A stretch of DNA of 64,000 bases, from NCBI RefSeq assembly GCF_014652855.1, contig NZ_BMZP01000016.1, positions 46,424 to 110,423 of the forward strand, in the 5' to 3' direction. The stretch's first letter is position 1. Every line of letters starts with the position of its first letter. The notes beneath the pieces were generated by a model that worked only from the letters and a program-made list of their open reading frames with translations, was not told where the DNA came from and ran no database searches. Made by a program: the position numbers and the translations under genes. Below are positions 41,416 through 49,835 of the stretch, piece by piece. This DNA comes from Novosphingobium pokkalii. GTDB lineage: Bacteria > Pseudomonadota > Alphaproteobacteria > Sphingomonadales > Sphingomonadaceae.

Positions 41416-43797
41416 TTACCAGTTCACGCCGAGGCGCGCATAGAGGAAGCGCCCGTTGAACCCGAACGGCGAGAAGAACGGAAACGCCACGCCGCCATTG
41501 GTCGCCATCAGGTTGGCCGGCACCTTGTCCGGATAGATGTCCAGCAGGTTGTTGGCGCCCAGGCTGATCGTCGCGCGATCGAGCAGCTTGTAGCGCACTT
41601 CCAGATCGGTGATCGCGCGCTGGCCGGTGTAGAAATCACCCGAGGCCGTGCTCGCCGGCTGGATCACGTTGCCGTAATAGGTGACGCGCGCCGTGGCGCC
41701 CAGCTTGCCGAGGGTCCAGTCCAGCGTGCCGACCACCTTTTCGCCCGGCGTGCCGTTGGTGATGGTGACGATGCGCTGGCGGGCAAACAGCGCGGTGGTG
41801 CCCACGGGGTTGGCCGGCACGCTGTCCACGGTCATCTTGTTGACATTGCCGGCCAGGGTCAGGTCGAACGTGCCCAGGCTGTCGGTGCGGTGGCGATAAT
41901 GGGCCACGGCATCGATGCCCTTCGCGGTGTTGTGGATACCGTTGACGAAGAAGCGCGCCGCCGAAACATCCAGCAATGCCTGGTCAGCCGCCGACAGCGT
42001 GAGGTTTTCCGACAGGCCCAGCCCGTCGCGCACCTTGATCAGGTAGCCGTCCACGGTCAGGTCGAACCCGCCGAAGCGGATCACCGTCCCGGCCGAGAAG
42101 TTGACCGACTTTTCCGGGCGCAGCGCCTGGCCGCCCAGCGACTTTGCCACCGCGCTGGTCGAAGGGAACGTGCCGGTATCCACGATCACGCCATTGGTCA
42201 GCACCGACGAGGTGGTGGTGAAATACTGCTGCTGCAACGACGGCGCGCGGAAGCCGGTGGACACCGCGCCGCGCAGGGCAAACCAGCGGGTGAAATCGGC
42301 GCGGGCCGAAACCTTGCCGGTGGCGATGTCGCCAAAGTCGGAATAGTGCTCGCCACGCACCGCCGCGCCCAGCGTCAAGACCTTGGGCAGCTTGGCTTCG
42401 AGGTCGAGATAGGCGGCATTGCTCACCCGGCTCACGCGCAGCGCATTGCCCGGCTGGAATCCGGGAAAGCCCTGGGCGCCGCCCGAAAGCGACGACGAAG
42501 CACCCTCGGCGCGGATGTACGAGGCCTGCTCCCCAGCGTTGATGCGATAGCCTTCGCGGCGCCCTTCCACGCCCCAGGCCACGTTCAGGTTGGTGCCGCC
42601 CAGGTCATAGGCGCGGCTGGCATCGATGCCGCCCACCCACTGGTCATAGATCAGCGCGCCGTCATAGAAATTGGTCGGGGACGATGCGCCCAGCGTCGAA
42701 TTGATCGAGTTGAGCGTGCGATAGTCCAGCCGGTTGCGGCCATAGGAAAGCTTGATCGTCGCGTCCCATTCCCCCCACTTGCCCTTCAGACCGGTGGTGG
42801 CGGTCAGGTCCTTGGAGCGCACGTTGATCAGCGGCAGGAACCCGTCGGGATAGACCGAGGCGACGTTGTTGGCATTGCTGGGATTGCGGGCAAAGGCCGC
42901 GCTGGTGCTGTCGCGGAACTGATAGCCGCCAAACAGGAACGCGCTCCAGCCGCTGTCGCCCAGCGGCAGCGACGAGTTGATGTAGCCGGTGCCCTGCTGC
43001 ACCTTGGGATCGCCGATGCGCGAGCGCACCTTGTTGGGCGTGTCGCGAATGTCGAGATCCGAACGGTTGGTCGGCAGGCGATTGAGGAATTCGCCGGTCA
43101 CGGTCAGGAAGCCGCCGTTGTTGCCCAGCTTCAGGCCCTGCCACGCGCCCACGGTCAGCGTGTCGCCGTCGGTGATATGGCGGGCCGAGCGCGCGCCGTT
43201 GAACTGTGTATCATATAGGCCATAGCTGACCACCGCGCCGCCGCCATGATCGGCCTCGCGCAGGCGCATGTTCACCACGCCGGCAATCGCGTCGGAGCCA
43301 TACTGGGCCGAAGCACCATCGCGCAGCACTTCGACCGAGCCGAGCGCCAGCGTGGGAATGGTGTTGAGGTCAACCGCGGCCGAACCACGCCCCACCGAGC
43401 CGTTGAGGTTGACCAGCGCCGAGGCATGGCCGCGCACGCCGTTGATCAGCACCAGCGTCTGGTCGGGCGAGAGGCCGCGCAGCGTGGCCGGGCGGATCGA
43501 GTCGGTGCCATCGGTGCCCGCCGAGCGCGGGAAATCGATCGATGGCGCCACGTTGGCGATCGCCGCGCCCAGTTCCGTGGTGCCCTGGCGAGTCAGGGCA
43601 TCGGCCGTCAGCACGTCCACCGGCGCCACCGTGTCCAGCTTGGTGCGATTCTGCGCGCGGGTGCCGGTCACCACGATTTCGGCGTCGGCGGGCGGCGCGG
43701 CACTGTCGGCCTCGGCGGCAAAGGCAGGCGTGGCAGCCACGAGCGGCAGCGCCAGCGCCGCGCCGGCCAGGAACAGGTATCGATTGGTGTTGATCAT
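41416..43797 (-). CDS. TonB-dependent outer-membrane receptor
   Basis: The 793-residue receptor has a signal peptide (NTNRYLFLAGAALALPLVAA, cleavage after AFA at ~27), a short Ala/Asp linker with the TonB-box-like EIVVTGTRAQNRTKLDT, a plug domain to ~170 (LTRQGTTELGAAIANVAPSI, LVLINGVRGHASALVNLNGS, EVLRDGASAQYGSDAIAGVV), and a large barrel ending FLYARLGVNW. The ATG at 43797 was chosen for the signal peptide. The frame extends upstream. The cargo is unknown. Its layout resembles the plug-rich receptors of sphingomonads for sugars, aromatics or siderophores. It has its own promoter and terminator and no neighbouring transport genes. Confidence 0.93.
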   Translation of the reverse strand: MINTNRYLFLAGAALALPLVAATPAFAAEADSAAPPADAEIVVTGTRAQNRTKLDTVAPVDVLTADALTRQGTTELGAAIANVAPSIDFPRSAGTDGTDSIRPATLRGLSPDQTLVLINGVRGHASALVNLNGSVGRGSAAVDLNTIPTLALGSVEVLRDGASAQYGSDAIAGVVNMRLREADHGGGAVVSYGLYDTQFNGARSARHITDGDTLTVGAWQGLKLGNNGGFLTVTGEFLNRLPTNRSDLDIRDTPNKVRSRIGDPKVQQGTGYINSSLPLGDSGWSAFLFGGYQFRDSTSAAFARNPSNANNVASVYPDGFLPLINVRSKDLTATTGLKGKWGEWDATIKLSYGRNRLDYRTLNSINSTLGASSPTNFYDGALIYDQWVGGIDASRAYDLGGTNLNVAWGVEGRREGYRINAGEQASYIRAEGASSSLSGGAQGFPGFQPGNALRVSRVSNAAYLDLEAKLPKVLTLGAAVRGEHYSDFGDIATGKVSARADFTRWFALRGAVSTGFRAPSLQQQYFTTTSSVLTNGVIVDTGTFPSTSAVAKSLGGQALRPEKSVNFSAGTVIRFGGFDLTVDGYLIKVRDGLGLSENLTLSAADQALLDVSAARFFVNGIHNTAKGIDAVAHYRHRTDSLGTFDLTLAGNVNKMTVDSVPANPVGTTALFARQRIVTITNGTPGEKVVGTLDWTLGKLGATARVTYYGNVIQPASTASGDFYTGQRAITDLEVRYKLLDRATISLGANNLLDIYPDKVPANLMATNGGVAFPFFSPFGFNGRFLYARLGVNW

Positions 43798-43868
43798 GCG
43801 AAAGCCCCGTGACGAAACAATTTGTATAAGTCTTTCCGCTCTTTGTCGGATTTCATCGACCAGCCAGG

Positions 43869-43897
43869 GTCTAGGGCGCGCCAAGGCTTGGGGACAA
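43869..43897 (-). promoter_or_regulatory. Promoter of the TonB receptor gene
   Basis: On the minus strand TTGTCC (43897-43892), 17 bases, then CTAGAC (43874-43869). It fits the TTGnCn/CTAnnn pattern of other genes here and gives a leader of about 65 bases. The region 43893-43930 upstream is AT-rich, with a loose GACAA/TTGTC inverted pair that may bind a regulator. Confidence 0.5.
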
Positions 43898-44041
43898 TTT
43901 GAATTTTGTCATCGATCACAGTTTTGACAATCATGTTGCAGCGCGGCAACGGCTTGCCTGGTCAGGCCAGCGTGGCAGGACGACCGGCACCTTGGCTTTT
44001 TCCCTACCCGCCACCGGCCAATGCCGCTAAAGGCGCGGGCC

Positions 44042-45193
44042 ATGGACACCAGCGATCCCGATCTCCTGCCGGCCGATCTTCTTCCCGAAGGCCTCGAAGA
44101 CCGTCTTCCCCGCGCTGCGGCGGCCGCCACGCGCGTGATGCGCACGATTCATGGCGTGATGGAAGGCCATGGCTATGACCGCGTGCTGCCGCCGATGATC
44201 GAGTTCGAACGCTCGCTCGCCAGCCGCATGGCCGGGATCACCTCGCGCCGCATGTTCCGCTTCGTCGATCCGCAATCCTTGCGGATGATGGCCCTGCGCA
44301 GCGACATCACGCCCCAGATCGGCCGCATCGCCGGCACGCGCCTGGCCGCCGCGCCTCGCCCCTTGCGGCTGTGCTATGCCGGCCAGGTCGTCACCATCAA
44401 GGGCGACGGGCTCGATCCCGCGCGCGAAAAGCTGCAATGCGGCGCCGAACTGATCGGCGCGGACAATGTCGCGGCCGCAGCCGAAGTCGTCGCCGTGGCG
44501 ATCGAGGCACTCCAGGCCGCCGGCGCCAAGGGCGTCAGCGTCGATTTCACCCTGCCCGACCTGGTCGATACCCTGGCGGCAGAGGCCCTGCCGCTGGCCC
44601 CGGGCCAGATCGACGCAGTGCGCCGCGAACTCGATACCAAGGATGCCGGCGGCCTGGTGGACGCAGGGGGCGAAGCTTACGTGCCGCTGCTCTATGCCAC
44701 CGGCGATTTCGCCACGGCGATCGACAAGCTTGCCGCGATCGATGCCGGCGGCGCGCTCGCCGGGCGCATTGCCGCGCTGCGCGAGATCGCGCTGCGTCTT
44801 GATGGCCGCGCCCGCCTCACGCTCGATCCGTCCGAACGCCATGGCTTTGAATACCAGTCGTGGTTCGGCTTCGTGCTCTATGCCGAAGGCGTGCGCGGCG
44901 CGCTGGGCCGGGGCGGCACCTATCGCATCGCTGCGCCCGATGCCGATGGCGCTGGCCACGAAGGCGAAGTGGCCACCGGCTTCTCGCTCTATCCCGATGC
45001 CCTGATCGACCTGATCGCCAGTGCAGAGCCGCCGGCGGACAAGCTGTTCCTGCCGCTCGGCCACGATCGCGCTGCGGCCGATCGCCTGCGCGCCATCGGC
45101 TGGCGCACCGTGGCGGCGCTGAGCGAGGCGGACGAGGCCGCGACGCTCGGCTGCACTCACGTTCTGGGCGCAGCGGGGCCGGTGGCGCTGTAA
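44042..45193 (+). CDS. hisZ: ATP phosphoribosyltransferase regulatory subunit HisZ
   Basis: HisZ is a HisRS-like protein that partners the short-form HisG and confers histidine feedback control. The 383-residue protein keeps the class II tRNA-synthetase-like core: HGYDRVLPPMIEFERSLA, RMFRFVDPQSLRMMALRSDI, TPQIGRIAGTRLA and RLCYAGQVVTIKG. GFVLYAEGVRGALGRGGTYR is the histidine-recognition region. It lacks the anticodon-binding domain of HisRS, consistent with the regulatory role. The ATG at 44042 was chosen over one seven codons earlier. hisZ directly upstream of purA is the usual sphingomonad order. hisG is not in the window. Confidence 0.93.
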   Translation: MDTSDPDLLPADLLPEGLEDRLPRAAAAATRVMRTIHGVMEGHGYDRVLPPMIEFERSLASRMAGITSRRMFRFVDPQSLRMMALRSDITPQIGRIAGTRLAAAPRPLRLCYAGQVVTIKGDGLDPAREKLQCGAELIGADNVAAAAEVVAVAIEALQAAGAKGVSVDFTLPDLVDTLAAEALPLAPGQIDAVRRELDTKDAGGLVDAGGEAYVPLLYATGDFATAIDKLAAIDAGGALAGRIAALREIALRLDGRARLTLDPSERHGFEYQSWFGFVLYAEGVRGALGRGGTYRIAAPDADGAGHEGEVATGFSLYPDALIDLIASAEPPADKLFLPLGHDRAAADRLRAIGWRTVAALSEADEAATLGCTHVLGAAGPVAL

Positions 45194-45210
45194 CGCCTGT
45201 CGCAGCAGTC

Positions 45211-45239
45211 TTGACTCTTGCCGGGCGGTGCCCCTAGGG
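45211..45239 (+). promoter_or_regulatory. Promoter of purA
   Basis: TTGACT (45211-45216), a 17-base spacer and CTAGGG (45234-45239) form one of the best promoter matches in the window. It leaves a ~105-base leader that includes a truncated dispersed repeat (45300-45316). No purine riboswitch fold was recognised. Confidence 0.55.
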
Positions 45240-45299
45240 CGCCACCCGCACCGACCGGGCGCCCCCGCGCGCCCCCTTGTTCCACCCGCTGCGCCGAGT

Positions 45300-45316
45300 C
45301 CTGTCGAAGGGCGCTG
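45300..45316. repeat. Truncated copy of the CCTTCGACAAGCTCAGGG repeat
   Basis: CCTGTCGAAGGGCGCTG is one arm of the palindrome seen in full at 5309-5442. The other arm is missing and the sequence then runs into the purA leader. Confidence 0.5.
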
Positions 45317-45350
45317 TTCGGGTCCACCTGGCAGGTGGAGGAGTGTATCT

Positions 45351-46640
45351 GTGGCAAATGTAACCGTGATCGGCGCCCAGTGGGGTGACGAAGGCAAAGG
45401 CAAGATCGTCGACTGGCTGGCCAGCCGCGCCGACGCGGTCGTGCGCTTCCAGGGCGGGCACAATGCCGGCCACACCCTGGTGGTGGGCGAGCAGGTCTAC
45501 AAGCTTTCGCTGCTGCCCTCGGGCATCGTCACCGGCACGCTGTCGATCATCGGCAATGGCGTGGTGCTCGATCCCTGGGCGCTCAAGGCCGAGATCGAGA
45601 AGCTGACCGCGCAGGGCGTGGAAATCAACGCCGACAACTTCGCCATTGCCGACAATTGCCCGCTGATCCTGCCCTTGCACCGCGATCTCGACGGGTTGCG
45701 TGAGGCGGCCGCCGGCGCCGGCAAGATCGGCACGACCGGTCGTGGCATCGGCCCGGCCTATGAAGACAAGGTCGGCCGCCGCGCCATCCGCGTGTGCGAC
45801 CTGGCCCACCTCGACGCGCTCGATGCGCAGCTCGATCGCCTCTGCGCCCACCACGATGCCCTGCGCGCCGGCTTTGGCCAGCCGCCGGTCGATCGCGCCG
45901 CACTGCTTGCCGAACTGCGCGAAATCGCGCCCTATGTGCTGCAATTCGCGCAGCCGGTGTGGAAGCGTCTCAACGCCGTGCGCAAGGCCGGCGCGCGCAT
46001 CCTGTTCGAGGGCGCGCAGGGCGTGCTGCTCGACGTGGACCACGGCACCTATCCGTTCGTCACCTCGTCCAACACCGTGTCGGGCACCGCCGCGTCGGGT
46101 TCCGGCCTCGGCCCCTCGGCCACCGGCTTCGTGCTCGGCATCGTCAAGGCCTATACCACCCGCGTCGGCTCCGGCCCGTTCCCCACCGAGCTGGCCGACG
46201 AGGTTGGCCAGCGCCTGGGCGAGCGCGGCCATGAATTCGGCACGGTCACCGGCCGCAAGCGCCGCTGCGGCTGGTTCGACGCCGTGCTCACCCGCCAGTC
46301 CTGCGCCATTTCCGGCGTCACCGGCATCGCGCTGACCAAGCTCGACGTGCTCGACGGGTTCGACAAGGTGAAAATCTGCATCGGCTATCGCCTGAACGGC
46401 AAGGTGCTGGACTATTTCCCGAGCCACGCCGCCGACCAGGCCAATGTCGAGCCGATCTACGAGGAAATGGACGGCTGGCAGGGCACCACCGCCGGCGCCC
46501 GCTCGTGGGCCGATCTGCCCGCCCAGGCGATCAAGTATATCCAGCGCGTGCAGGAACTGATCGAAACCCCGGTGGCCCTGGTCAGCACGTCGCCCGAGCG
46601 CGAGGACACCATCCTCGTGCGTGATCCGTTCGTGGATTGA
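45351..46640 (+). CDS. purA: Adenylosuccinate synthetase
   Basis: PurA joins IMP and aspartate using GTP, the first committed step to AMP. The 429 residues include VTVIGAQWGDEGKGKIVDWL (P-loop and catalytic Asp), GGHNAGHTLV (catalytic His), GTTGRGIGPAYEDK, LFEGAQGVLLDVDHGTYPFV and TGRKRRCGWFDAVLTRQ. The start is GTG at 45351. GGAGGAG lies nine bases upstream, and no ATG exists in a sensible position before VANVTVIGAQ. It has its own promoter, 157 bases after hisZ. Confidence 0.97.
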   Translation: MANVTVIGAQWGDEGKGKIVDWLASRADAVVRFQGGHNAGHTLVVGEQVYKLSLLPSGIVTGTLSIIGNGVVLDPWALKAEIEKLTAQGVEINADNFAIADNCPLILPLHRDLDGLREAAAGAGKIGTTGRGIGPAYEDKVGRRAIRVCDLAHLDALDAQLDRLCAHHDALRAGFGQPPVDRAALLAELREIAPYVLQFAQPVWKRLNAVRKAGARILFEGAQGVLLDVDHGTYPFVTSSNTVSGTAASGSGLGPSATGFVLGIVKAYTTRVGSGPFPTELADEVGQRLGERGHEFGTVTGRKRRCGWFDAVLTRQSCAISGVTGIALTKLDVLDGFDKVKICIGYRLNGKVLDYFPSHAADQANVEPIYEEMDGWQGTTAGARSWADLPAQAIKYIQRVQELIETPVALVSTSPEREDTILVRDPFVD

Positions 46641-46663
46641 TCCGCAGGGCCGGGTCGCTAGGA
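46637..46663 (+). promoter_or_regulatory. Promoter of the L,D-transpeptidase gene; transcript probably leaderless
   Basis: TTGATC (46637-46642), a short 15-base spacer and CTAGGA (46658-46663) lie partly inside the end of purA. The ATG at 46672 follows the -10 by eight bases, so transcription should begin at the start codon. An ATG at 46663 overlaps the -10 box and is therefore unlikely. Confidence 0.4.
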
Positions 46664-46671
46664 TGGCGCCC

Positions 46672-47205
46672 ATGCGCCGTCCCCTCGTCCTTGCGGTCCT
46701 GATCGTGGCGGCGGCGGGCCTCTGGGCCTTGCCGCCGCTGCTGTTTTCGCCACCGGCGCGGGCGCAGGCGGCCGGTCCCGAACCGGACGTTGCGCGCGTG
46801 CGCGTGGAAAAGGCCGCGCGGCGGCTCACCCTGCTTGATGCGGACGGGCGCCCCTTGCACGTGTTCACCGCCCTCCAGCTAGGCCCACACCCGGTCGGCC
46901 CCAAGCATTTCGAAGGCGATGGCCGCACGCCCGAAGGGCACTACACGATCGATCGCGGCAATCCGCGCAGCGCCTATCACCTCTCGCTGCACATCTCCTA
47001 TCCCGATGCTTCAGACCGCGCCTATGCCGCAGCGGCCGGCCGGGCGCCGGGCGGCGAGATTTTCCTGCATGGCCAGCCCAATGCCTTTGGCCCGGTGCGC
47101 GCGCCCGGAGACTGGACCGAAGGCTGCATTGCGCTCACCAACTCCGAAATCGAGGAAATCTGGCAGCGGGTTGGCGATGGAACGCCCATCGATATCGAGC
47201 CCTGA
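46672..47205 (+). CDS. Exported L,D-transpeptidase (YkuD domain)
   Basis: The 177-residue protein has a signal peptide (MRRPLVLAVLIVAAAGLWAL, cleavage after ARA near 30) and one YkuD catalytic domain: VRVEKAARRLTLLDADGRPL, GDGRTPEGHYTIDRGNPRSA, EIFLHGQPNAFG, then DWTEGCIALTNSEIEEIW. The catalytic Cys lies in TEGCI and the His in LHG. These enzymes form 3-3 peptide crosslinks or attach proteins to peptidoglycan. The WTEGCIALTN form is the YafK/ErfK-like variant, not the common SHGCIR. The last residues of purA (46640) lie 31 bases upstream. Confidence 0.9.
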   Translation: MRRPLVLAVLIVAAAGLWALPPLLFSPPARAQAAGPEPDVARVRVEKAARRLTLLDADGRPLHVFTALQLGPHPVGPKHFEGDGRTPEGHYTIDRGNPRSAYHLSLHISYPDASDRAYAAAAGRAPGGEIFLHGQPNAFGPVRAPGDWTEGCIALTNSEIEEIWQRVGDGTPIDIEP

Positions 47206-47312
47206 GGCGAAACGGCCCAGCCACGTTGCTCCAAAATCGAGGTATCTGGCGTTGACCTGATCCCGCTTTGTTCCACAAGTGTTCGCATACGCGATTTTAC
47301 GGAGTGGGGACA

Positions 47313-48380
47313 ATGGGGCAGGCTGCGGCGCGTTTTGAATATGGGCTTCCTGATGAAGGGCTTTCCGGCGACAGCGGGGCGGCAAACGACCGGGTGCAGG
47401 AACGCCCGCTGGGCTGGAGCCATGGCGAGGGGCGCGGGGTGCAGCCGCTGGCCGTCTCGATCTTTGCCGATCGGGGCTATCTGCGGGCGGAAATGGCCGA
47501 AGATGCCGCCGCCGCCGGCCTGCGCGTGGCGCAGACCAGCGATCTCGAACGCCTGGTGGCCGATGTCGCCACGCCTGGCCTGGGCGATGTGGTGCTGGTC
47601 GATTGCCCGGTGATCGATGGCAGCGAACTGGCCGCGCTGTCCCGGCTGGACAGCCGCGCGGCGCAAAGCGGTTCGCAGCTTGTCGTCTCCACCAGCATCG
47701 GCTCGCTGGACGAAGTCTATGGCTGCCTCGACCAGTCCGAAGCGCAGATCCTGGTCACGCCCAGCCGCGCCGAGCGGGTGATCGCGATGGGCCGGGTGCT
47801 CGCCCGCACCGGCAACCGCGTGCGCGAACTGGGCGAGGAAGACCGCCTCACCCTGCTGCGCCTGACCGAGCAGGTGACCAACATTGCCGCCCGGCTGGAA
47901 CAGCTTTCGTCCGGCAACAACGTCGATGCCGAAACCGCCTCTGCCTTCCGCTTCAATGGCGAGAACGGGGAAGCCGGGCCGACCAGGCTGGACGACGGCA
48001 CCGACCGCCTGGTGCGCACGGCGCGGCCGCCGCTGCCCGATCCGCGCCTGGTGCGCAAGATCATCCGCCAGCGCCAGTTGCGCGCCCGCTTCTTTGAAGG
48101 CGACCTCTTCGCCGATCCGGCCTGGGACATGCTGCTCGATCTCACTGCCGCGCGGGTGGAACACGTGCGCGTTTCGGTCACCTCGCTGTGCATCGCCTCG
48201 GGCGTGCCGCCCACCACCGCGCTGCGCTGGATCGGCCAGATGACCGACGCCGGCCTGCTCCAGCGCGTAGACGACGAGACAGACCGCCGCCGCGCGTTCA
48301 TCACCCTGACCGACAAGGCGGCCGACGCCATGGCCCGCTATTTCGCCGAACTCGGCTCCTCGGCCAACGCACTGGTATAA
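47313..48380 (+). CDS. Winged-helix (MarR-like) regulator with a receiver-like N-terminal half
   Basis: The 355-residue cytoplasmic protein is not one I can name. Residues ~45-150 look like a receiver- or Rossmann-type alpha/beta fold (VSIFADRGYLRAEMAEDAAA, DVVLVDCPVIDGSELAALSR, QILVTPSRAERVIAMGRVLA) without a clear phosphorylation motif. A helical linker follows (LTEQVTNIAARLEQLSSG). The C-terminal ~110 residues form a MarR-like winged helix: LDLTAARVEHVRVSVTSLCI, ASGVPPTTALRWIGQMTDAG, RRRAFITLTDKAADAMARYF. A GGAG site fixes the ATG at 47313. It is directly upstream of the putrescine-type genes, with a 15-base palindrome in between. Confidence 0.72.
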   Translation: MGQAAARFEYGLPDEGLSGDSGAANDRVQERPLGWSHGEGRGVQPLAVSIFADRGYLRAEMAEDAAAAGLRVAQTSDLERLVADVATPGLGDVVLVDCPVIDGSELAALSRLDSRAAQSGSQLVVSTSIGSLDEVYGCLDQSEAQILVTPSRAERVIAMGRVLARTGNRVRELGEEDRLTLLRLTEQVTNIAARLEQLSSGNNVDAETASAFRFNGENGEAGPTRLDDGTDRLVRTARPPLPDPRLVRKIIRQRQLRARFFEGDLFADPAWDMLLDLTAARVEHVRVSVTSLCIASGVPPTTALRWIGQMTDAGLLQRVDDETDRRRAFITLTDKAADAMARYFAELGSSANALV

Positions 48381-48386
48381 GCGTCC

Positions 48387-48421
48387 TGTCAAACCGGTGC
48401 ACGGGCTGCACCGGTTTGACA
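48387..48421. promoter_or_regulatory. Perfect 15-base inverted repeat between the regulator and the FAD oxidase gene
   Basis: TGTCAAACCGGTGCA (48387-48401) and its exact complement (48407-48421) flank a five-base loop (CGGGC). Each arm contains the small palindrome ACCGGT, 17 bases centre to centre. There is no T run, so a classic terminator is unlikely but not excluded. It ends 22 bases before the -35 of the oxidase promoter, a typical operator or activator position. Confidence 0.7.
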
Positions 48422-48443
48422 GCCAAGCCCCCAGCCGCCCGGC

Positions 48444-48472
48444 TTGTCGCCTTCCGGCCCATGCAGTAGCAT
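48444..48472 (+). promoter_or_regulatory. Promoter of the FAD oxidase gene; transcript probably leaderless
   Basis: TTGTCG (48444-48449), 17 bases, TAGCAT (48467-48472). The ATG at 48481 begins nine bases after the -10, with no Shine-Dalgarno sequence. Confidence 0.45.
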
Positions 48473-48480
48473 CGTCGGCA

Positions 48481-49809
48481 ATGTTGACGCTGCGATCCAT
48501 CGAGCGGGCAGGACCAACCGGCGAGGATGTGCGGGCCTATCCGCTGTCCTATTACGCCGCCACCACGCCCACGTTCTTTAACGGCGCGGCGCTGGATCAG
48601 GATGTGCAGGCCGACGCCTGCATCATCGGCGGGGGCTACACAGGTCTGGGTGCCGCACTGCGGCTGGCAGAGGCCGGGCGATCGGTCGTTCTGCTGGAAA
48701 GCGGGCCCGTCGGCTGGGGCGCGTCAGGGCGCAACGGCGGCCAGGTGCACCTGGGCTGGAACAAGGACCAGGCCTGGCTGGCCCGCCGCCTGGGGCAGGA
48801 TAGCGCCCGCGCGCTGTGGACCATGGCCCGCACCGCGCGCGACCATCTCGACCGGCTGATCGCGCTCGATCCCGATCGCTGCGATTTCCGCCCCGGCCTG
48901 ATCCACGCCGATCACAAGCCCGGCTATGTCGCGCAGACGCATGAGCACGTCGCGTTCATGCGCGCCGAATATGGCCATGATGGGCTCACCCCGCTCGATC
49001 TCGCCGATATCCGCGCCCTGGTGGGCAGCCAGGCCTATTTCGGCGGCAGCCTCGATGCGGCCGGCGGCCATCTCCATCCGCTCAGGCTGGCGCTGGCCAT
49101 GGCCCGCGCGGCCCGCGATGCCGGCGCCGCGATCCACCCGCACAGCCGCGCCACCGCGCTGGCGCAGGACGGCGCCGTCTGGCGCGTGGAAACGCCGGGC
49201 GGCACGGTGCGCGCCGGGCAAGTGCTCGTCGCCACCGGCGGCTATGCCCAGGGGCTGGTTCCGGCAGTCGATGCCCATGTCCTGCCGATCAACAATTTCA
49301 TCGCCACCACCGTGCCGCTCGGGGCAGAGCGCGCCGCGGCGCTGGTGGCCGGGGAATACACGGTCTCGGACTCGCGCTTCGTGGTCTATTATTTCCGCGT
49401 GACGCCCGATCACCGCCTGCTGTTCGGCGGCGGGGAGCGCTATTCCTATGCCTTGCCGGGCAATATCGCCGCCTTCGTGCGCCCCCACCTGCTGCGCGTG
49501 TTCCCGCAACTGGCCGATGTGCCGATCGACCACGCCTGGGCCGGCACGCTGTCGATCACCCCGCACCGCCTGCCCCATGCCGCGCAGGTCGCGCCCGGAC
49601 TGTGGTCGCTCAGCGGCTTTTCCGGGCTCGGCGTGGTCCTGGCGCCTTGGCTCGGCGCAGAGATCGGCGCGGCCATGGCCGGTCTGCCCTCCCCCGCGCT
49701 CAATCTGGCGCGCCGCCTGCCAACCCCGCGCTTTCCCGGAGGCACCTGGCTGCGCTGGCCGACCATGGCCGCCGCGATGACCTTCTACGCCCTGCGCGAC
49801 CGTTTCTGA
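48481..49809 (+). CDS. FAD-dependent oxidoreductase, gamma-glutamylputrescine oxidase-like (PuuB type)
   Basis: The 442-residue DAO-family flavoprotein has YYAATTPTFFNGAALDQDVQ at the N-terminus, the dinucleotide-binding ACIIGGGYTGLGAALRLAEA (~47-66) and LLESGPVGWGASGRNGGQVH. GRNGGQ is shared with PuuB and related amine oxidases. VLVATGGYAQGLVP, DHRLLFGGGERY and WAGTLSITPHRLPH close the fold. PuuB oxidises gamma-glutamyl-putrescine. The adjacent glutamine synthetase-like ligase makes this assignment likely, but substrate specificity is inferred. PuuC/PuuD homologues are absent from the window. The -10/ATG spacing suggests a leaderless message. Confidence 0.85.
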   Translation: MLTLRSIERAGPTGEDVRAYPLSYYAATTPTFFNGAALDQDVQADACIIGGGYTGLGAALRLAEAGRSVVLLESGPVGWGASGRNGGQVHLGWNKDQAWLARRLGQDSARALWTMARTARDHLDRLIALDPDRCDFRPGLIHADHKPGYVAQTHEHVAFMRAEYGHDGLTPLDLADIRALVGSQAYFGGSLDAAGGHLHPLRLALAMARAARDAGAAIHPHSRATALAQDGAVWRVETPGGTVRAGQVLVATGGYAQGLVPAVDAHVLPINNFIATTVPLGAERAAALVAGEYTVSDSRFVVYYFRVTPDHRLLFGGGERYSYALPGNIAAFVRPHLLRVFPQLADVPIDHAWAGTLSITPHRLPHAAQVAPGLWSLSGFSGLGVVLAPWLGAEIGAAMAGLPSPALNLARRLPTPRFPGGTWLRWPTMAAAMTFYALRDRF

Positions 49810-49835
49810 CCCCTTTTCAATAAGCGAGTGATCCC

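Noticed and set aside
40942..43218. Plus-strand frame of 758 codons over the TonB receptor
   Set aside because: Shadow of a well-supported receptor gene on the minus strand.
45241..45350. Possible purine riboswitch in the purA leader
   Set aside because: No recognisable purine-aptamer junction or loop sequences; the space holds a promoter tail and a truncated repeat.
45234..46928. Minus-strand frame of 564 codons over purA
   Set aside because: Antisense shadow of purA.
48387..48421. Annotating this palindrome as a rho-independent terminator
   Set aside because: There is no T run after the stem and the position fits an operator; kept as a regulatory site.
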